Shown: positions 27,601 to 36,058 of the stretch, in pieces
How positions within the stretch are numbered: the first letter of the stretch is position 1
How the letters are laid out: each line of letters opens with the position of its first letter
Assembly (NCBI GenBank): GCA_022827345.1
Contig: JAJDTB010000050.1
Coordinates: 104,479 to 168,478 of the forward strand
From: Gemmatimonadota bacterium
GTDB lineage: Bacteria > Gemmatimonadota > Gemmatimonadetes > Longimicrobiales > Gaopeijiaceae
Reading direction: 5' to 3'
DNA length: 64,000 nt
Program-made: the position numbers and the translations under genes
Notes under the pieces: generated by a model
Told to the model about the DNA's origin: nothing
The model's database searches: none
What the model saw: the letters and a program-made list of their open reading frames with translations, nothing else

Positions 27601-28677
27601 TCAGCGACCGCGCAGCTTGTAGACCCCCACCGTCAGCAGGGGAACGACGACGACCGCCATGAAGATGAAGCTCATGGCGTTGTATCCCATTCCGATCAGG
27701 TCGATGAGGCCGACCCGCGACAGCAGGTAGCCGGCCACAAGAAGCAATAGCGCGGTAACGGGCCGCAGGCGAGCCGGCATGGCGCCGCCGCGGGCCCGGT
27801 AGACGCTGTCGATGCGCTCGTTGAATGCGTGGATGAGCCCCGATCCCGTCTCGATCAGTGTGCCGAAGAGGATGAGCTGGAATGCGATCTGGAAGGGACG
27901 CGAGCCCAGCATCTCCAGCATGTAGTTGGCCGGCACGGGCCGATCGAGGACAGCCGGGTACTGCCCTGCCAGGGCCAGGCAGAAGAGGACGCCGGGGATC
28001 ATCGCGATCGGGCCCGCCAGCGCCCCGGCCCACAGCGCCTCGCGGCGGCGGCGGATGTGGCGCGTGGCGAAGAGCATGGCCGGCACCAGCGCCACCAGCA
28101 GCGCCGCGTAGCGCACGCCGGACGAGAACCACCCGGGGCGCACCTCGCCGCCCTCCAGCCCGGCGGCGATCTGGTCCCCGAAGGTCGCCATGCTCCACAC
28201 GAAAAGGATCAGATAGGCGCCGTAGAGCAAGATCGACCAGCTCGCGAAGAAGCGCTCGATGGTGGGCGTCCCCTTGAAGACCAGCGCGCCGATCGCCACG
28301 AGCAGCCCGACCGCGCCGATCCAGCCCGGCAGCTGGAAGGTCTCCGACAGGAAGGTACCCGCGGCCGCGCCGATCACGGCGAGGATGAGCATCAGCGCCG
28401 TGAGGTATCCGACCTCGTACGAGATCCACGCGCGTCCCAGCAGGTGCTGGAAGTACGAGCGGTAGTCGTAGCTCTCGAACGCGCGCGCGAACTCGAAGCC
28501 GACCATGCAGGTGATACTCGTCACGATCGTCGCGGGCAGCATCGCGAGCAAGCCGCCGAGGACCCCGTATTCCAGGAAGAACTCGACCAGTTCGCGGCCG
28601 GTTCCGTATCCGCCCGCAATGATGATGGATTGGAAGACCAGCCCGGGAAGCAGGTAGCGCCTGAACCAGGAGGGCAT
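27601..28677 (-). CDS. YkvI-like inner-membrane transporter (APC superfamily)
   Basis: 358 aa and very hydrophobic, with roughly ten membrane segments. It opens with LLPGLVFQSIIIAGGYGTGRELVEFFLEYG, the GxGxGRE-type unwound first helix typical of APC-fold transporters and of the YkvI family. Other helices are ATIVTSITCMVGFEFARAF, AVGLLVAIGALVFKG and FQLILFGTLIETGSGLIHAFNER. No substrate is established for YkvI proteins; relatives carry amino acids or small organic cations with sodium. It lies 73 bp downstream of the MoaD-like gene and 51 bp upstream of the amidase gene on the same strand, so a MoaD-permease-amidase transcript is possible. Confidence 0.8.
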   Translation of the reverse strand: MPSWFRRYLLPGLVFQSIIIAGGYGTGRELVEFFLEYGVLGGLLAMLPATIVTSITCMVGFEFARAFESYDYRSYFQHLLGRAWISYEVGYLTALMLILAVIGAAAGTFLSETFQLPGWIGAVGLLVAIGALVFKGTPTIERFFASWSILLYGAYLILFVWSMATFGDQIAAGLEGGEVRPGWFSSGVRYAALLVALVPAMLFATRHIRRRREALWAGALAGPIAMIPGVLFCLALAGQYPAVLDRPVPANYMLEMLGSRPFQIAFQLILFGTLIETGSGLIHAFNERIDSVYRARGGAMPARLRPVTALLLLVAGYLLSRVGLIDLIGMGYNAMSFIFMAVVVVPLLTVGVYKLRGR

Positions 28678-28750
28678 TCAGGTCACCTGTGGATCGGGGG
28701 GAGAGGGCCGACCCCCCAACGCGGCCGCGCGGCCTTGCACGACCGGCCGC

Positions 28751-29029
28751 CTATCCACCCGACACTGCCTGCATGAAGAGGACCGTGTCCCCGTCGGCAA
28801 CCGCTTCATCCCACCCGTCCATCCAGCGGGTATTCGTCCCGTTGTGGAAGCACAGCACATGGCGCCGCAGCTCCCCGGCCTCGTTGAAGAGGTGCGGCTT
28901 GAGGCGCGGCTCGCGTTCGAGGAGGTCGGCGAAGACTTCGCGCAGGGTTGCGCCCGATGCGGCCATCTCGCGCACGCCCCCGGTGACGGGGTCGAGGAGC
29001 GAGGGGAGCGTGACGGTCACCTGGGCCAT
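28751..29029 (-). CDS. MoaD/ThiS-family beta-grasp protein
   Basis: 92 aa from ATG 29029 (MAQVTVTLPSLLDPVTGG). The ubiquitin-like fold ends with DGDTVLFMQAVSGG, the C-terminal Gly-Gly that is adenylated and thiocarboxylated in sulfur carriers. The region resembles standalone MoaD-like proteins rather than molybdopterin-operon MoaD, and no moa or thi genes are nearby. The frame is open upstream, and the extra residues (MSARLMAGDREG) match the start of the BNR-repeat protein at 31039, which looks like a duplicated 5' fragment rather than part of this protein. A role in sulfur transfer is an inference from the family. Confidence 0.8.
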   Translation of the reverse strand: MAQVTVTLPSLLDPVTGGVREMAASGATLREVFADLLEREPRLKPHLFNEAGELRRHVLCFHNGTNTRWMDGWDEAVADGDTVLFMQAVSGG

Positions 29030-29040
29030 CGGTCCTCTCG

Positions 29041-29165
29041 GCCCAACGCCTTCCCTGTCCCCCGCCATGAGTCGCGCGCTCATTCTACCCACTGTCCCTC
29101 ACCGGTGAAGTTGCGGTCCCGAAAAGCCAGCACGCATTTTCGTCTCCGCGGGCCCACCCACGCAA
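29041..29165. repeat. duplicated 5'-region element, copy A (upstream of the MoaD-like gene)
   Basis: About 120 bp aligned by eye with 31003-31124. Shared blocks on the + strand are GCTCATTC, TTGCGGT, AAAGCCAGC, CGCATTTTCG and ACGCAAA in the same order. In copy B the block covers the promoter, start codon and first codons of the BNR gene. In copy A the same start survives as MSARLMAGDREG, out of use just before the MoaD start. Confidence 0.65.
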
Positions 29166-29255
29166 ATCCTCGACCGTGGCTGTCTGCGACATGCTACATT
29201 GGTCCCACACCAGCGAGCGACACGCGACCCCAAACGGGATGGAATCGGGACATCA

Positions 29256-29591
29256 ATGACTCCGGTTAGCGACACCGTCATCCTGAAGATGGTTCAGGCC
29301 ATCGTCGATGTCAGCGACCCCGAGCAGGTGATCCTCTTTGGATCCAGGGGGCGGGGGGACTTCACTGAACGCTCCGACGTTGACCTGATCGTGGTCGAGG
29401 CAGCGCCGTTCGGGCCGGGCCGGAGTCGCCATCAGGTGATGAACCGGCTGTATCGCGCTGTCGCGGGCTTCGGTGTGCCCGCCGACATCCTGGCCTACTC
29501 TCTCGACGACGTGGAGTATTGGCGCGATTCGCTCAACCACGTTCTGGCACGGGCGCTTCGGGAGGGCAGGGTTATGTATGAGCGATCCTAA
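29256..29591 (+). CDS. MNT-type nucleotidyltransferase, probable antitoxin of HEPN/MNT pair
   Basis: 111 aa. The minimal nucleotidyltransferase motif GS-x10-DxD is exact: G29-S30 then D41-V-D43 (FGSRGRGDFTERSDVDLIV). ATG 29256 starts the conserved fold. In characterised HEPN/MNT systems the nucleotidyltransferase neutralises the HEPN RNase by adding AMP to it. The HEPN gene overlaps its 3' end by 14 bp. Both genes run on the + strand between two minus-strand genes, so the pair looks inserted into an otherwise co-directional region. Confidence 0.88.
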   Translation: MTPVSDTVILKMVQAIVDVSDPEQVILFGSRGRGDFTERSDVDLIVVEAAPFGPGRSRHQVMNRLYRAVAGFGVPADILAYSLDDVEYWRDSLNHVLARALREGRVMYERS

Positions 29592-29964
29592 GTGCGCCGG
29601 CGTGATGTTGCGGGCGGCCGAGCGCGACGTGCTTACGCTACAGGACATGAGCGGTCGCGTCCCCGACGAGTCGTTTGGCTTCCATGTCCAGCAAGCGACC
29701 GAAAAGGCGCTCAAGGCTTTCCTGGCCCTCTTGGGCCGCAAGTATCCGCTCACCCACAATCTCTACGATCTCTTTGTGCTCCTCGACGAGGAGGGTGTGG
29801 CAACGGGTTTCTACCGACCGCTGTCGTCCTTTACGCCGTATGCGGTTGAGTTTCGCTACGAGGGTGTCGGTCCCGGCCACGAGCCCATAGATCGCGCAGC
29901 CGCGCTCACTCTTGTCGGGGCGCTGCTCCGGGATGTCCAGGACCGACTCGAGGCAGTCGAGTAG
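29578..29964 (+). CDS. HEPN-domain protein, probable RNase toxin
   Basis: 128 aa. The HEPN core is an alpha-helical bundle: MLRAAERDVLTLQD, FGFHVQQATEKALKAFLALLG, then the RNase motif R54-KYPLT-H60 (R-x5-H) with Y63 after it. Paired HEPN toxins cut RNA at an Rx4-6H site, and a nearby tyrosine is the usual site modified by the MNT partner; spacing here (HNLY) differs from the HxY form. The start ATG 29578 overlaps the MNT gene. The stop lies 22 bp from the convergent BNR gene. Confidence 0.87.
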   Translation: MSDPKCAGVMLRAAERDVLTLQDMSGRVPDESFGFHVQQATEKALKAFLALLGRKYPLTHNLYDLFVLLDEEGVATGFYRPLSSFTPYAVEFRYEGVGPGHEPIDRAAALTLVGALLRDVQDRLEAVE

Positions 29965-29986
29965 TCTCTTCCAGTCGCCGTGGGCA

Positions 29987-31039
29987 TCACTCGACCCAGG
30001 CCGAGACGTGCAGTATGCGGGGGAGGATCACCGGCAGATTCGTCCAGCTTTCCCCCAGATCGCTGCTCGCGTGCAGGCTGCCGGAGGTCGTCCCGAAGTA
30101 GACGCCGCCGGGGTCCAGGTCGTCGACCCCCATCGCGCCCCTGAGGACGACGCCGAACGAGTTCTCCGGCGGCAGTCCCGCCGACGCGGAGTGCCAGCTG
30201 TCGCCGCCGTCGCGGCTGCGGAAGACCTGAAGCGCCCCGCCCACCGGCACACGGTACTGATCGGCTTCGAGCGGCACGGCGAAGAGCGTCCTGCTGGCGC
30301 GGTCGATCACGATCGGGAAGCCGAAGACGGCCGCGAGGCCTTCCTCGTTGCGCGTCCAGTTGTCCGCGGCGTCGCGGCTGCGGAACATGCCCAGGTGGTC
30401 CTGGCGGTAGATCAGCGACGGGTCGTCGGGGTCCTGCGCGAGGGCGTGGACGCAGGTGCCGATCCCCTTGTGGTGCTCGTCCTCGAGCGCCATCGGCACG
30501 CCCCGGTTGCGCGGGGTCCAGGTCGCGCCGCCGTCCTCCGTGCGGAAGACGCCCACCGCGGAGATGCCGCACCACATCCGGTCAGGGTTCGCGTGGTCGA
30601 AGAGAAGCGCGTGGCAGCACAGGCCCCCCGCACCCGGCATCCACCCCGGCCGCGTCTCGTGCTCGTTCAGCCCCGGCACCGCGTCCCACGATTCACCACC
30701 GTCGCTGCTGGTGAAGAGGCCGGCGTCCTGCACGCCCGCGTAGATCGTCCCGCGGTTTTCGCGCAGCGTCCACACCTGCCGGAGCCGCCTGTCGCTCCCG
30801 TCCGGGTAGGCTGGGCCGCTCTCAAGCTGCTCCCACTTCTCCCCGTCCGGCGACACGTGAAGCGCGGGCCCGTAGATGTCGCTCGCCACGGCCGCCATGA
30901 AGCGCCCATCGGCCAGCCGCAGCCCGGCGGTCACCTTCCACCCCTTGAAGAACGGCCCGCTGACCGTCCACTCGCGGCGATCGTCGCTCGTCACCCAGAA
31001 TCCGCCCTTCCCCGTCCCCACCATCAGCCTTACGCTCAT
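29987..31039 (-). CDS. BNR-repeat (sialidase/VPS10-like) beta-propeller protein
   Basis: 350 aa from ATG 31039. It contains repeated Asp-box motifs (SSDGGESWD, TEDGGATWT, SRDGGDSWH, SSDLGESWT) that form a propeller, with no signal peptide. Proteins of this kind are often labelled exo-alpha-sialidase, but the Arg triad and catalytic Tyr/Glu of real sialidases cannot be identified here, so a non-enzymatic or other glycosidase role is possible. Similar propellers are found beside MoaD-like genes in other bacteria, as here, though a toxin-antitoxin pair separates them. Its upstream region is copy B of the duplicated element. Confidence 0.82.
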   Translation of the reverse strand: MSVRLMVGTGKGGFWVTSDDRREWTVSGPFFKGWKVTAGLRLADGRFMAAVASDIYGPALHVSPDGEKWEQLESGPAYPDGSDRRLRQVWTLRENRGTIYAGVQDAGLFTSSDGGESWDAVPGLNEHETRPGWMPGAGGLCCHALLFDHANPDRMWCGISAVGVFRTEDGGATWTPRNRGVPMALEDEHHKGIGTCVHALAQDPDDPSLIYRQDHLGMFRSRDAADNWTRNEEGLAAVFGFPIVIDRASRTLFAVPLEADQYRVPVGGALQVFRSRDGGDSWHSASAGLPPENSFGVVLRGAMGVDDLDPGGVYFGTTSGSLHASSDLGESWTNLPVILPRILHVSAWVE

Positions 31040-31124
31040 TCGACGCGGTAGCCCCCGTTCGTGTGGATTTGCGGTACTGACAAAGCCAGCCCGCATTTTC
31101 GCGAACCCGGTCCCCCCTACGCAA
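31003..31124. repeat. duplicated 5'-region element, copy B (start of the BNR gene)
   Basis: This region carries the start codon and first codons (MSVRLMVGTGKGG) of the BNR gene plus about 85 bp upstream. It aligns with 29041-29165. The upstream blocks (AAAGCCAGC, CGCATTTTCG, ACGCAAA) are the best conserved, as expected for a shared promoter or regulator site. Confidence 0.65.
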
Positions 31125-31144
31125 ACGGCCTGGTGAGAGACGCT

Positions 31145-31582
31145 GTGACCGACCCCCGCCCCGTCGTCCTCTTCGACGGCGACTGCGCGTTCTGCAACGC
31201 GACCGTGCGCTGGACCGTCAGGCGCGACCCCCTCGCGCAGCTGCGATTCGCGCCCCTGGCCTCCGACGCCGCCCGCCGCGTAGTCGCCCTCACCGACCCC
31301 GGCCGCGACTTCGACTCCCTCCCCGACGCCATCGTGCTCGCCGACCGGGACGGCGTCCACACCGCCTCCACCGCAGTCCTCCGCCTCACCCGCCACCTGC
31401 GCTTCCCCTGGCCGGCCTGCGCTCTGGCCCTCCTCGTCCCCCGCCCCTTGCGCGACGCGGCCTACCAGGTCTTCGCGCGCAACCGCATTCGCTGGTTCGG
31501 CCGCGCCGACGCCTGCGAGACCCCGCCGCCCGGCCTCGCCGCCCGCATGCTGGACGCGGAGGACGTGCCAGGGCCCGAATAG
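31145..31582 (+). CDS. DCC-family thiol-disulfide oxidoreductase (DUF393)
   Basis: About 145 aa from GTG 31145, with GGTGAGAG upstream; GTG 31133 is an alternative. The hallmark motif is VLFDGDCAFCNATVRW with the CxxC pair, followed by LRFAPLAS, ADRDGVHTASTAVLRL and the C-terminal VFARNRIRWFGRADAC. Family members are small proteins with a CxxC expected to be redox-active; the partner is unknown. It is divergent from the BNR gene and shares the short intergenic region that holds copy B of the duplicated element. A strong inverted repeat follows its stop. Confidence 0.88.
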   Translation: MTDPRPVVLFDGDCAFCNATVRWTVRRDPLAQLRFAPLASDAARRVVALTDPGRDFDSLPDAIVLADRDGVHTASTAVLRLTRHLRFPWPACALALLVPRPLRDAAYQVFARNRIRWFGRADACETPPPGLAARMLDAEDVPGPE

Positions 31583-31663
31583 CGGCCCCCGGCGAGTCGG
31601 CGATCCGTCACCCAGCCATGCCCGTCGCACCAGTGCCGGGCCAGATCAGCCACCCCAGCGCAA

Positions 31664-31705
31664 ACCGGCCGCCGGGGCCGCATCTTCGCGACCCCGGCGG
31701 CCGGT
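31664..31705. terminator. 14-bp perfect inverted repeat between convergent genes
   Basis: ACCGGCCGCCGGGG (31664-31677) and its exact inverse complement (31692-31705) flank a 14-base loop. It lies between the convergent stops of the DCC gene (31582) and the SusD gene (31729). There is no T-tract, so it would act as a strong hairpin in both directions rather than a canonical intrinsic terminator. Confidence 0.6.
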
Positions 31706-31728
31706 GCGCACCGATTAGGGCTCGGCGA

Positions 31729-32991
31729 TCAGCTCTGACTGCAGAACGCGTTGCCCGTCACATTCGGGTTCGCGCTGCACTCCGCCAGACTCGGCGGGAA
31801 GCAGTGGTGGCGGCCCTGCATGAACGCGACAGCCCACGAACTCAGGTTTTCGGCCGCGAACCGGGCGTTGTCCTTCAGCCTCCGGCCCTCCAGCCATAGC
31901 TCGAAGTTCCGCTCGCGGTCGAGCGCCAGCCACGCCTCGGCATCCGACGACGCCGACACCGGCGGCACACCCACGCGCTCGCGCACGTAGTTGATCCTGT
32001 CGATGGCGCCCTGGCGGTCGCCCATGCGCAGCATGGCTTCGGCCTCGATGAGGCGCATCTCGTGACCCTTGGCCAACGCGTAGTCGTCGCCGCGGTCGGT
32101 GTACTTGAGCTGCCGGTAGAAGGGCTTCACTCCACCGCCGGACGTCTGGTTCATGTCACGCCAGGGCACGCGGGGATCGGTGTCCCCCCCGATGCTGTCG
32201 TTGTACATGCCCCAGACGGTGATCTGCTTGGTGCCCTCATGGGTAAACTGATAGACCGAGTTGACCTCTCGTCCCGTGTTGTTGGAACGGCGGGCGAGCC
32301 ACACGAAGTCGTCCGGCACCTGGGACGCCAGCGACTGAGCCTGCGAGTAGTTGCCGAGCAGCAGGTGCGCCTGCGCCATTCCGGCCGTGGACGCAACGGC
32401 AATGGAGTCATGACCGCCCCCCGCGCGGCTGATCGCGGTCTCGAAGCGCTCGATGGCACGCGTGTGGTGTGCGCTCGCTTCCATGACCTCGCCCGGGTCG
32501 GACGTGCCGTCCCCGTCACGATCCTCGCCCCCGAAGACGGCGATGCAAACGTTGTCGCCCGCGACCCGGTTGGCCCAGCCGGCCCACATGTAGGCAGCAG
32601 TGAGGTACTGGTTCGTGGCGGCGTCGGACTGCGTTTCGGTAAGGCGCGCGATCCCCGCTGCCGCCCCCCAACGGGCCAGTTGCATCGGATTCCAGCTGGT
32701 CTCGGCGTTGACCACGGTCAGGCGGCCTTCGCCGGCGTCCTGCAGCCATGGCTGGGTGGCGTCGGCGTCGAGGTCCGTGGACGCCGGTCCCCCGAGCCAC
32801 GCCAGGTTGTCCAGCGCCACTTCCACATCGGCGACGACGCCGATCAGCACCGTCTTGCCGGCGGCCTCCTCGTTGAGAGCGTCGTCCACGATCGGACCCG
32901 GATTGACCACGTCGAACAGGTCACACGCGGCAAACAGCGCAACGAGCGCCGCGGCCCCCAGAACCCGGCATGCTTTCTTGAAGGTGTTCAC
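31729..32991 (-). CDS. SusD/RagB-family nutrient-binding lipoprotein
   Basis: 420 aa from GTG 32991, which is preceded by GGGGGA and starts a lipoprotein signal (CRVLGAAALVALFAACDLF). The body is TPR-rich and alpha-helical, as in SusD: NQYLTAAYMWAGWANRVAGDNVC, STAGMAQAHLLLGNYSQAQSLASQVPDDF, HEMRLIEAEAMLRMGDRQGAIDRINYVRERVG and the C-terminal RNFELWLEGRRLKDNARF. Such lipoproteins cap a SusC barrel and capture ligand. The gene lies 14 bp after the SusC stop, so the two form an operon. The ligand is unknown. Confidence 0.93.
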   Translation of the reverse strand: MNTFKKACRVLGAAALVALFAACDLFDVVNPGPIVDDALNEEAAGKTVLIGVVADVEVALDNLAWLGGPASTDLDADATQPWLQDAGEGRLTVVNAETSWNPMQLARWGAAAGIARLTETQSDAATNQYLTAAYMWAGWANRVAGDNVCIAVFGGEDRDGDGTSDPGEVMEASAHHTRAIERFETAISRAGGGHDSIAVASTAGMAQAHLLLGNYSQAQSLASQVPDDFVWLARRSNNTGREVNSVYQFTHEGTKQITVWGMYNDSIGGDTDPRVPWRDMNQTSGGGVKPFYRQLKYTDRGDDYALAKGHEMRLIEAEAMLRMGDRQGAIDRINYVRERVGVPPVSASSDAEAWLALDRERNFELWLEGRRLKDNARFAAENLSSWAVAFMQGRHHCFPPSLAECSANPNVTGNAFCSQS

Positions 32992-33005
32992 GTTGTCCCC
33001 CTTTC

Positions 33006-35951
33006 CTAGAAGTTGGCCCGGAGGCTCACGGAGAACATCACCGGAGGGGGCAGCTGGTAGTACTCGTAGCGGGCGGGGAACGTCCCGACGCCGCCGCCGT
33101 AGCCGACCGTCAGTTCGGGATCGATCCCGGCGCCCTGCGTCCACTTGTACGGGTTCTGCAGCGTGGCGGTCAGGGTGCTGCCGGTCGCTCCCGGAATCAC
33201 GCCGTCCGGGATCAGGAAGGACGCGGAGACCGTTCGCACCTTGAAAAAGTCCGACGGCCTCATCCAGTGGTCGAAATTGGGCGTCGGCAGCTGGCAACGG
33301 GCCCTCCAGATGGCGGGCGCGGCATTCCTGGCCGTCATGTCATCGGCGTTTTGCAGGCCCAAATCGTTGCATTCCGGCCACAGGCCGCGCCGCACCTGCT
33401 GCCACGGCATGATGTTGAACTGGTATTGCCCGCCGTGGAACTCGCCGAGCGCGTAGATCGTCAGCCGGTTGAAGAGGTTGATCGACGTCCTGGCGCTGAG
33501 TATGTGCGTCGGGTAGACGGGGCCGTAGTAGTGGTCCGGCTCCGAAACCGGTTCGGCGATCTCGTCCGGATTTGTCACGCGGCTGCCCCACAGCGACACG
33601 ATCGGATACCCCACGCGCACCCACTGGCCCAGGATCGAACCCCAGCCGAGGAAGAACTCGGGCGCCTCACCGAGCGAGAGCACCTCGCTCGTGACGGTGG
33701 ACACCTGTCCCGTGACTTCCCAGCGGAGATTGTCGAGCGCGACCGGGACACCGGTCACCGACACCTCGATGCCGGTGTTCTTGAACTCGCCGACGTTGCG
33801 CAGCTGTGAGTTGAGGAATCCCTCGGAAGGCGCGGCGGTCACCGGCATCAGCGCATCGCTCGTGACGCTGTTGAACCAGCTGACATCGAATCCGATGCGG
33901 TCATTCGCCATCGATCCCTCGAAGCCCAGCTCCAGCTCGGTCGACCGCTCGGGGCCGAGTTCGGGGTTGCCGAGGTTCGCCGGCGTCACACCCGCCTGTC
34001 CCTCGTAGCCGGAGATCGGGTTCCACGTCCGCACCGCGTCGAAGGCACCGGGCGCCTTGCCCGACTGACCCCAGGCGGCTCGCAGCTTCATCACCGGCCA
34101 CCAGTCCATGGACCAGAAGGAAGCATCGGAAAGAACGTACGAGGCGCTGACTTTCGGGTAGACCTGGAGTCCCAGATCCTGCCCGAAGGCGCTGTTTCCG
34201 TCCACGCGCACACCCGCGGTCAGGAAGAGGTTGTCCTGGATTCCCAGAACCTCCTGCGCGAAGAACCCGGCGTTGACCACCTTCAGGAGATCCTCGCTGG
34301 AGGTGGTGGTCGCGCCCGAGGTCAGCGTCTTCTCTCCCGGGCCGCCAAAGTCCTCAGAGGACCCGTAGGTCGTGTGATCCCAGTCGCTGAACAGCTGGCC
34401 GCCCGCCGAGAAGGAGGACGACAGGGTCTCGCTGATGTCGTATTCCCAGGTCGTGCCCAGGTCGAAGGTCAGGGTGCGGTGTTCCCACTCGTTGAGATTC
34501 CGCAGGCCTCGTGGCTGAAGCACGTGGTCGAAGGGGAAGTTCTGCTGGTTGAAGGCCGTCGTGTAGTCGAGTCCGAGGGTCAGCCGGGTCGTCACGCCGT
34601 GCGCGTCGGCCCTGTGCGTGGTGGTGAGCCCGCCCACAAAGTGCTCGACGCGTCCGCTGTTCGTGATGTCGAACAGGATCTGGTCCGGATCGCCCTGGAA
34701 GTTGTCGCGGTCGACGGCGGCGTTGGTGTAGTCCTGGGAGCCCCGCAGCACGTTCAGCATGAACCCCGAGCCGTTGTCGCCCATCTCCATGTAGTTCGTG
34801 GTGCGATGGACGTACGAAGTGTTGAGGTTGATGTCGAGCGACGAGGCGGGTTGCACGCCGAAGTTTCCGCGCACGCTGTAGGAGCGGTCGTCGTTGTTGT
34901 CGATGACGCCGTCGTCGTAGCTCAGCGCCCCGGAAACGTAGTAGCGAACGATGTTCGTCCCGCCCGAGACCGAGAGCTGCGCTTCGCCCAGGCCGCCGTA
35001 CTTGTACCACGGCTTCGTGAATCCCCAATCGTCGGTCTTGCCGAGGATGGGACCCATCGAGTTGCCGGTCATGAAGCGCGTACCGCCGGTCATCTCCGCG
35101 GTCCAGGTGGCCGTCTGGCCCGAGCGCCCCTGTTTGGTGAAGATCTGGATCACGCCCCCGGCCGCTTCCGTGCCATAGAGCGTCGTGGCCGCGGATCCTC
35201 GCACGACCTCGATTCGCTCGATGTTGTTGGAGTCGATCAGGTCGAGGGGATTGGGCGATGTCTGGGCGCCCGCCGGGCCGGGATTGATGCTGGACCGGTT
35301 GTTGTAGATCCCCTGGTTGTTGTTCATGCGCACGCCGTCGACGTAGATCAGCGGCTGCACGTCCTGGCTGATGCTGTTGATCCCCCGCAGCACGATCTTG
35401 GAGCCGCCGCCGACCTGCCCCTCGTTGCGCCACTGCTGGAGCCCGGTGGTCTGGCCGTTGAGGATTTCGGTCAGCGATTGCGCCGGCGTGTACTCCAGCG
35501 TCGCCGCGCGCACACTGCCCACGCTGTTGCCGAGCTCGCGCCTGGACGAGGCGCCGGGCGTACCGGTCACCACGATCTCATCCAGCTCCAGCGCCGTCTC
35601 GCTCAGGCGGAACTCCAGGACCGCGGCCTGTTCGGCCGAAACCTCGACCGTCTGGCTCTGCGTTCTGTAGCCGATTCTCTCGACGAAGACCTCGTGGCTC
35701 CCGACCGGAACGCTGAGGACCACGAAGCGGCCGTTGTCGCCCGTCACCCCCCCGAGCCCGGTGTCGCCAATACGAATCTGGGCAACGCCGATGGGTGAGT
35801 TGTTGGTGGCGTTGAGGACGGTGCCCGTGATCCTTCCGGTCTGCGCCGAGACGGCCGCCGGCAGAAGGGCGACAAGCCCGGCGGCAAGGACAGGCAGGGC
35901 GGGCATCCGAAGTGCCCGGATAGCCCGGAATTCTGGGACGGGTACTCTCAT
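33006..35951 (-). CDS. SusC/RagA-type TonB-dependent outer-membrane receptor
   Basis: 981 aa, full length for the family. Order: signal peptide (ending VSAQTG), carboxypeptidase-regulatory-like domain (GRITGTVLNATNNSPIGVAQI, residues about 38-120), plug with the SusC motif (LNGQTTGLQQW, IVLRGINSISQDVQPLIYVDGVRM, IERIEVVRGSAATTLYGTEAAGGVI), then a 22-strand-type barrel ending in an aromatic residue (SLRANF). It works with the SusD lipoprotein encoded immediately downstream. The start is ATG 35951 behind AAAAGGAGG. A 32-bp dyad sits upstream. Confidence 0.95.
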   Translation of the reverse strand: MRVPVPEFRAIRALRMPALPVLAAGLVALLPAAVSAQTGRITGTVLNATNNSPIGVAQIRIGDTGLGGVTGDNGRFVVLSVPVGSHEVFVERIGYRTQSQTVEVSAEQAAVLEFRLSETALELDEIVVTGTPGASSRRELGNSVGSVRAATLEYTPAQSLTEILNGQTTGLQQWRNEGQVGGGSKIVLRGINSISQDVQPLIYVDGVRMNNNQGIYNNRSSINPGPAGAQTSPNPLDLIDSNNIERIEVVRGSAATTLYGTEAAGGVIQIFTKQGRSGQTATWTAEMTGGTRFMTGNSMGPILGKTDDWGFTKPWYKYGGLGEAQLSVSGGTNIVRYYVSGALSYDDGVIDNNDDRSYSVRGNFGVQPASSLDINLNTSYVHRTTNYMEMGDNGSGFMLNVLRGSQDYTNAAVDRDNFQGDPDQILFDITNSGRVEHFVGGLTTTHRADAHGVTTRLTLGLDYTTAFNQQNFPFDHVLQPRGLRNLNEWEHRTLTFDLGTTWEYDISETLSSSFSAGGQLFSDWDHTTYGSSEDFGGPGEKTLTSGATTTSSEDLLKVVNAGFFAQEVLGIQDNLFLTAGVRVDGNSAFGQDLGLQVYPKVSASYVLSDASFWSMDWWPVMKLRAAWGQSGKAPGAFDAVRTWNPISGYEGQAGVTPANLGNPELGPERSTELELGFEGSMANDRIGFDVSWFNSVTSDALMPVTAAPSEGFLNSQLRNVGEFKNTGIEVSVTGVPVALDNLRWEVTGQVSTVTSEVLSLGEAPEFFLGWGSILGQWVRVGYPIVSLWGSRVTNPDEIAEPVSEPDHYYGPVYPTHILSARTSINLFNRLTIYALGEFHGGQYQFNIMPWQQVRRGLWPECNDLGLQNADDMTARNAAPAIWRARCQLPTPNFDHWMRPSDFFKVRTVSASFLIPDGVIPGATGSTLTATLQNPYKWTQGAGIDPELTVGYGGGVGTFPARYEYYQLPPPVMFSVSLRANF

Positions 35952-36012
35952 GCGAGCCTCCTTTTGCGGGGATTCATTCCGGTGGGGACGATGGGATCCA
36001 CCTTATGCAGGT

Positions 36013-36044
36013 GATGATGCATACGCAACCGTATTCACATCATC
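36013..36044. other. nested dyad between a lipoprotein gene and susC
   Basis: Outer arms GATGATG (36013-36019) and CATCATC (36038-36044) enclose inner arms ATACG (36021-36025) and CGTAT (36030-36034) around CAAC. It lies 15 bp after the stop of the upstream lipoprotein gene and 62 bp before the susC start. It could be a terminator-like hairpin or a repressor operator for the SusCD operon. Confidence 0.5.
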
Positions 36045-36058
36045 GCCGGACGGACGGG

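Noticed and set aside
29987..31039. True sialidase
   Set aside because: Asp-box repeats are present, but the Arg triad and catalytic Tyr/Glu could not be identified and there is no signal peptide.
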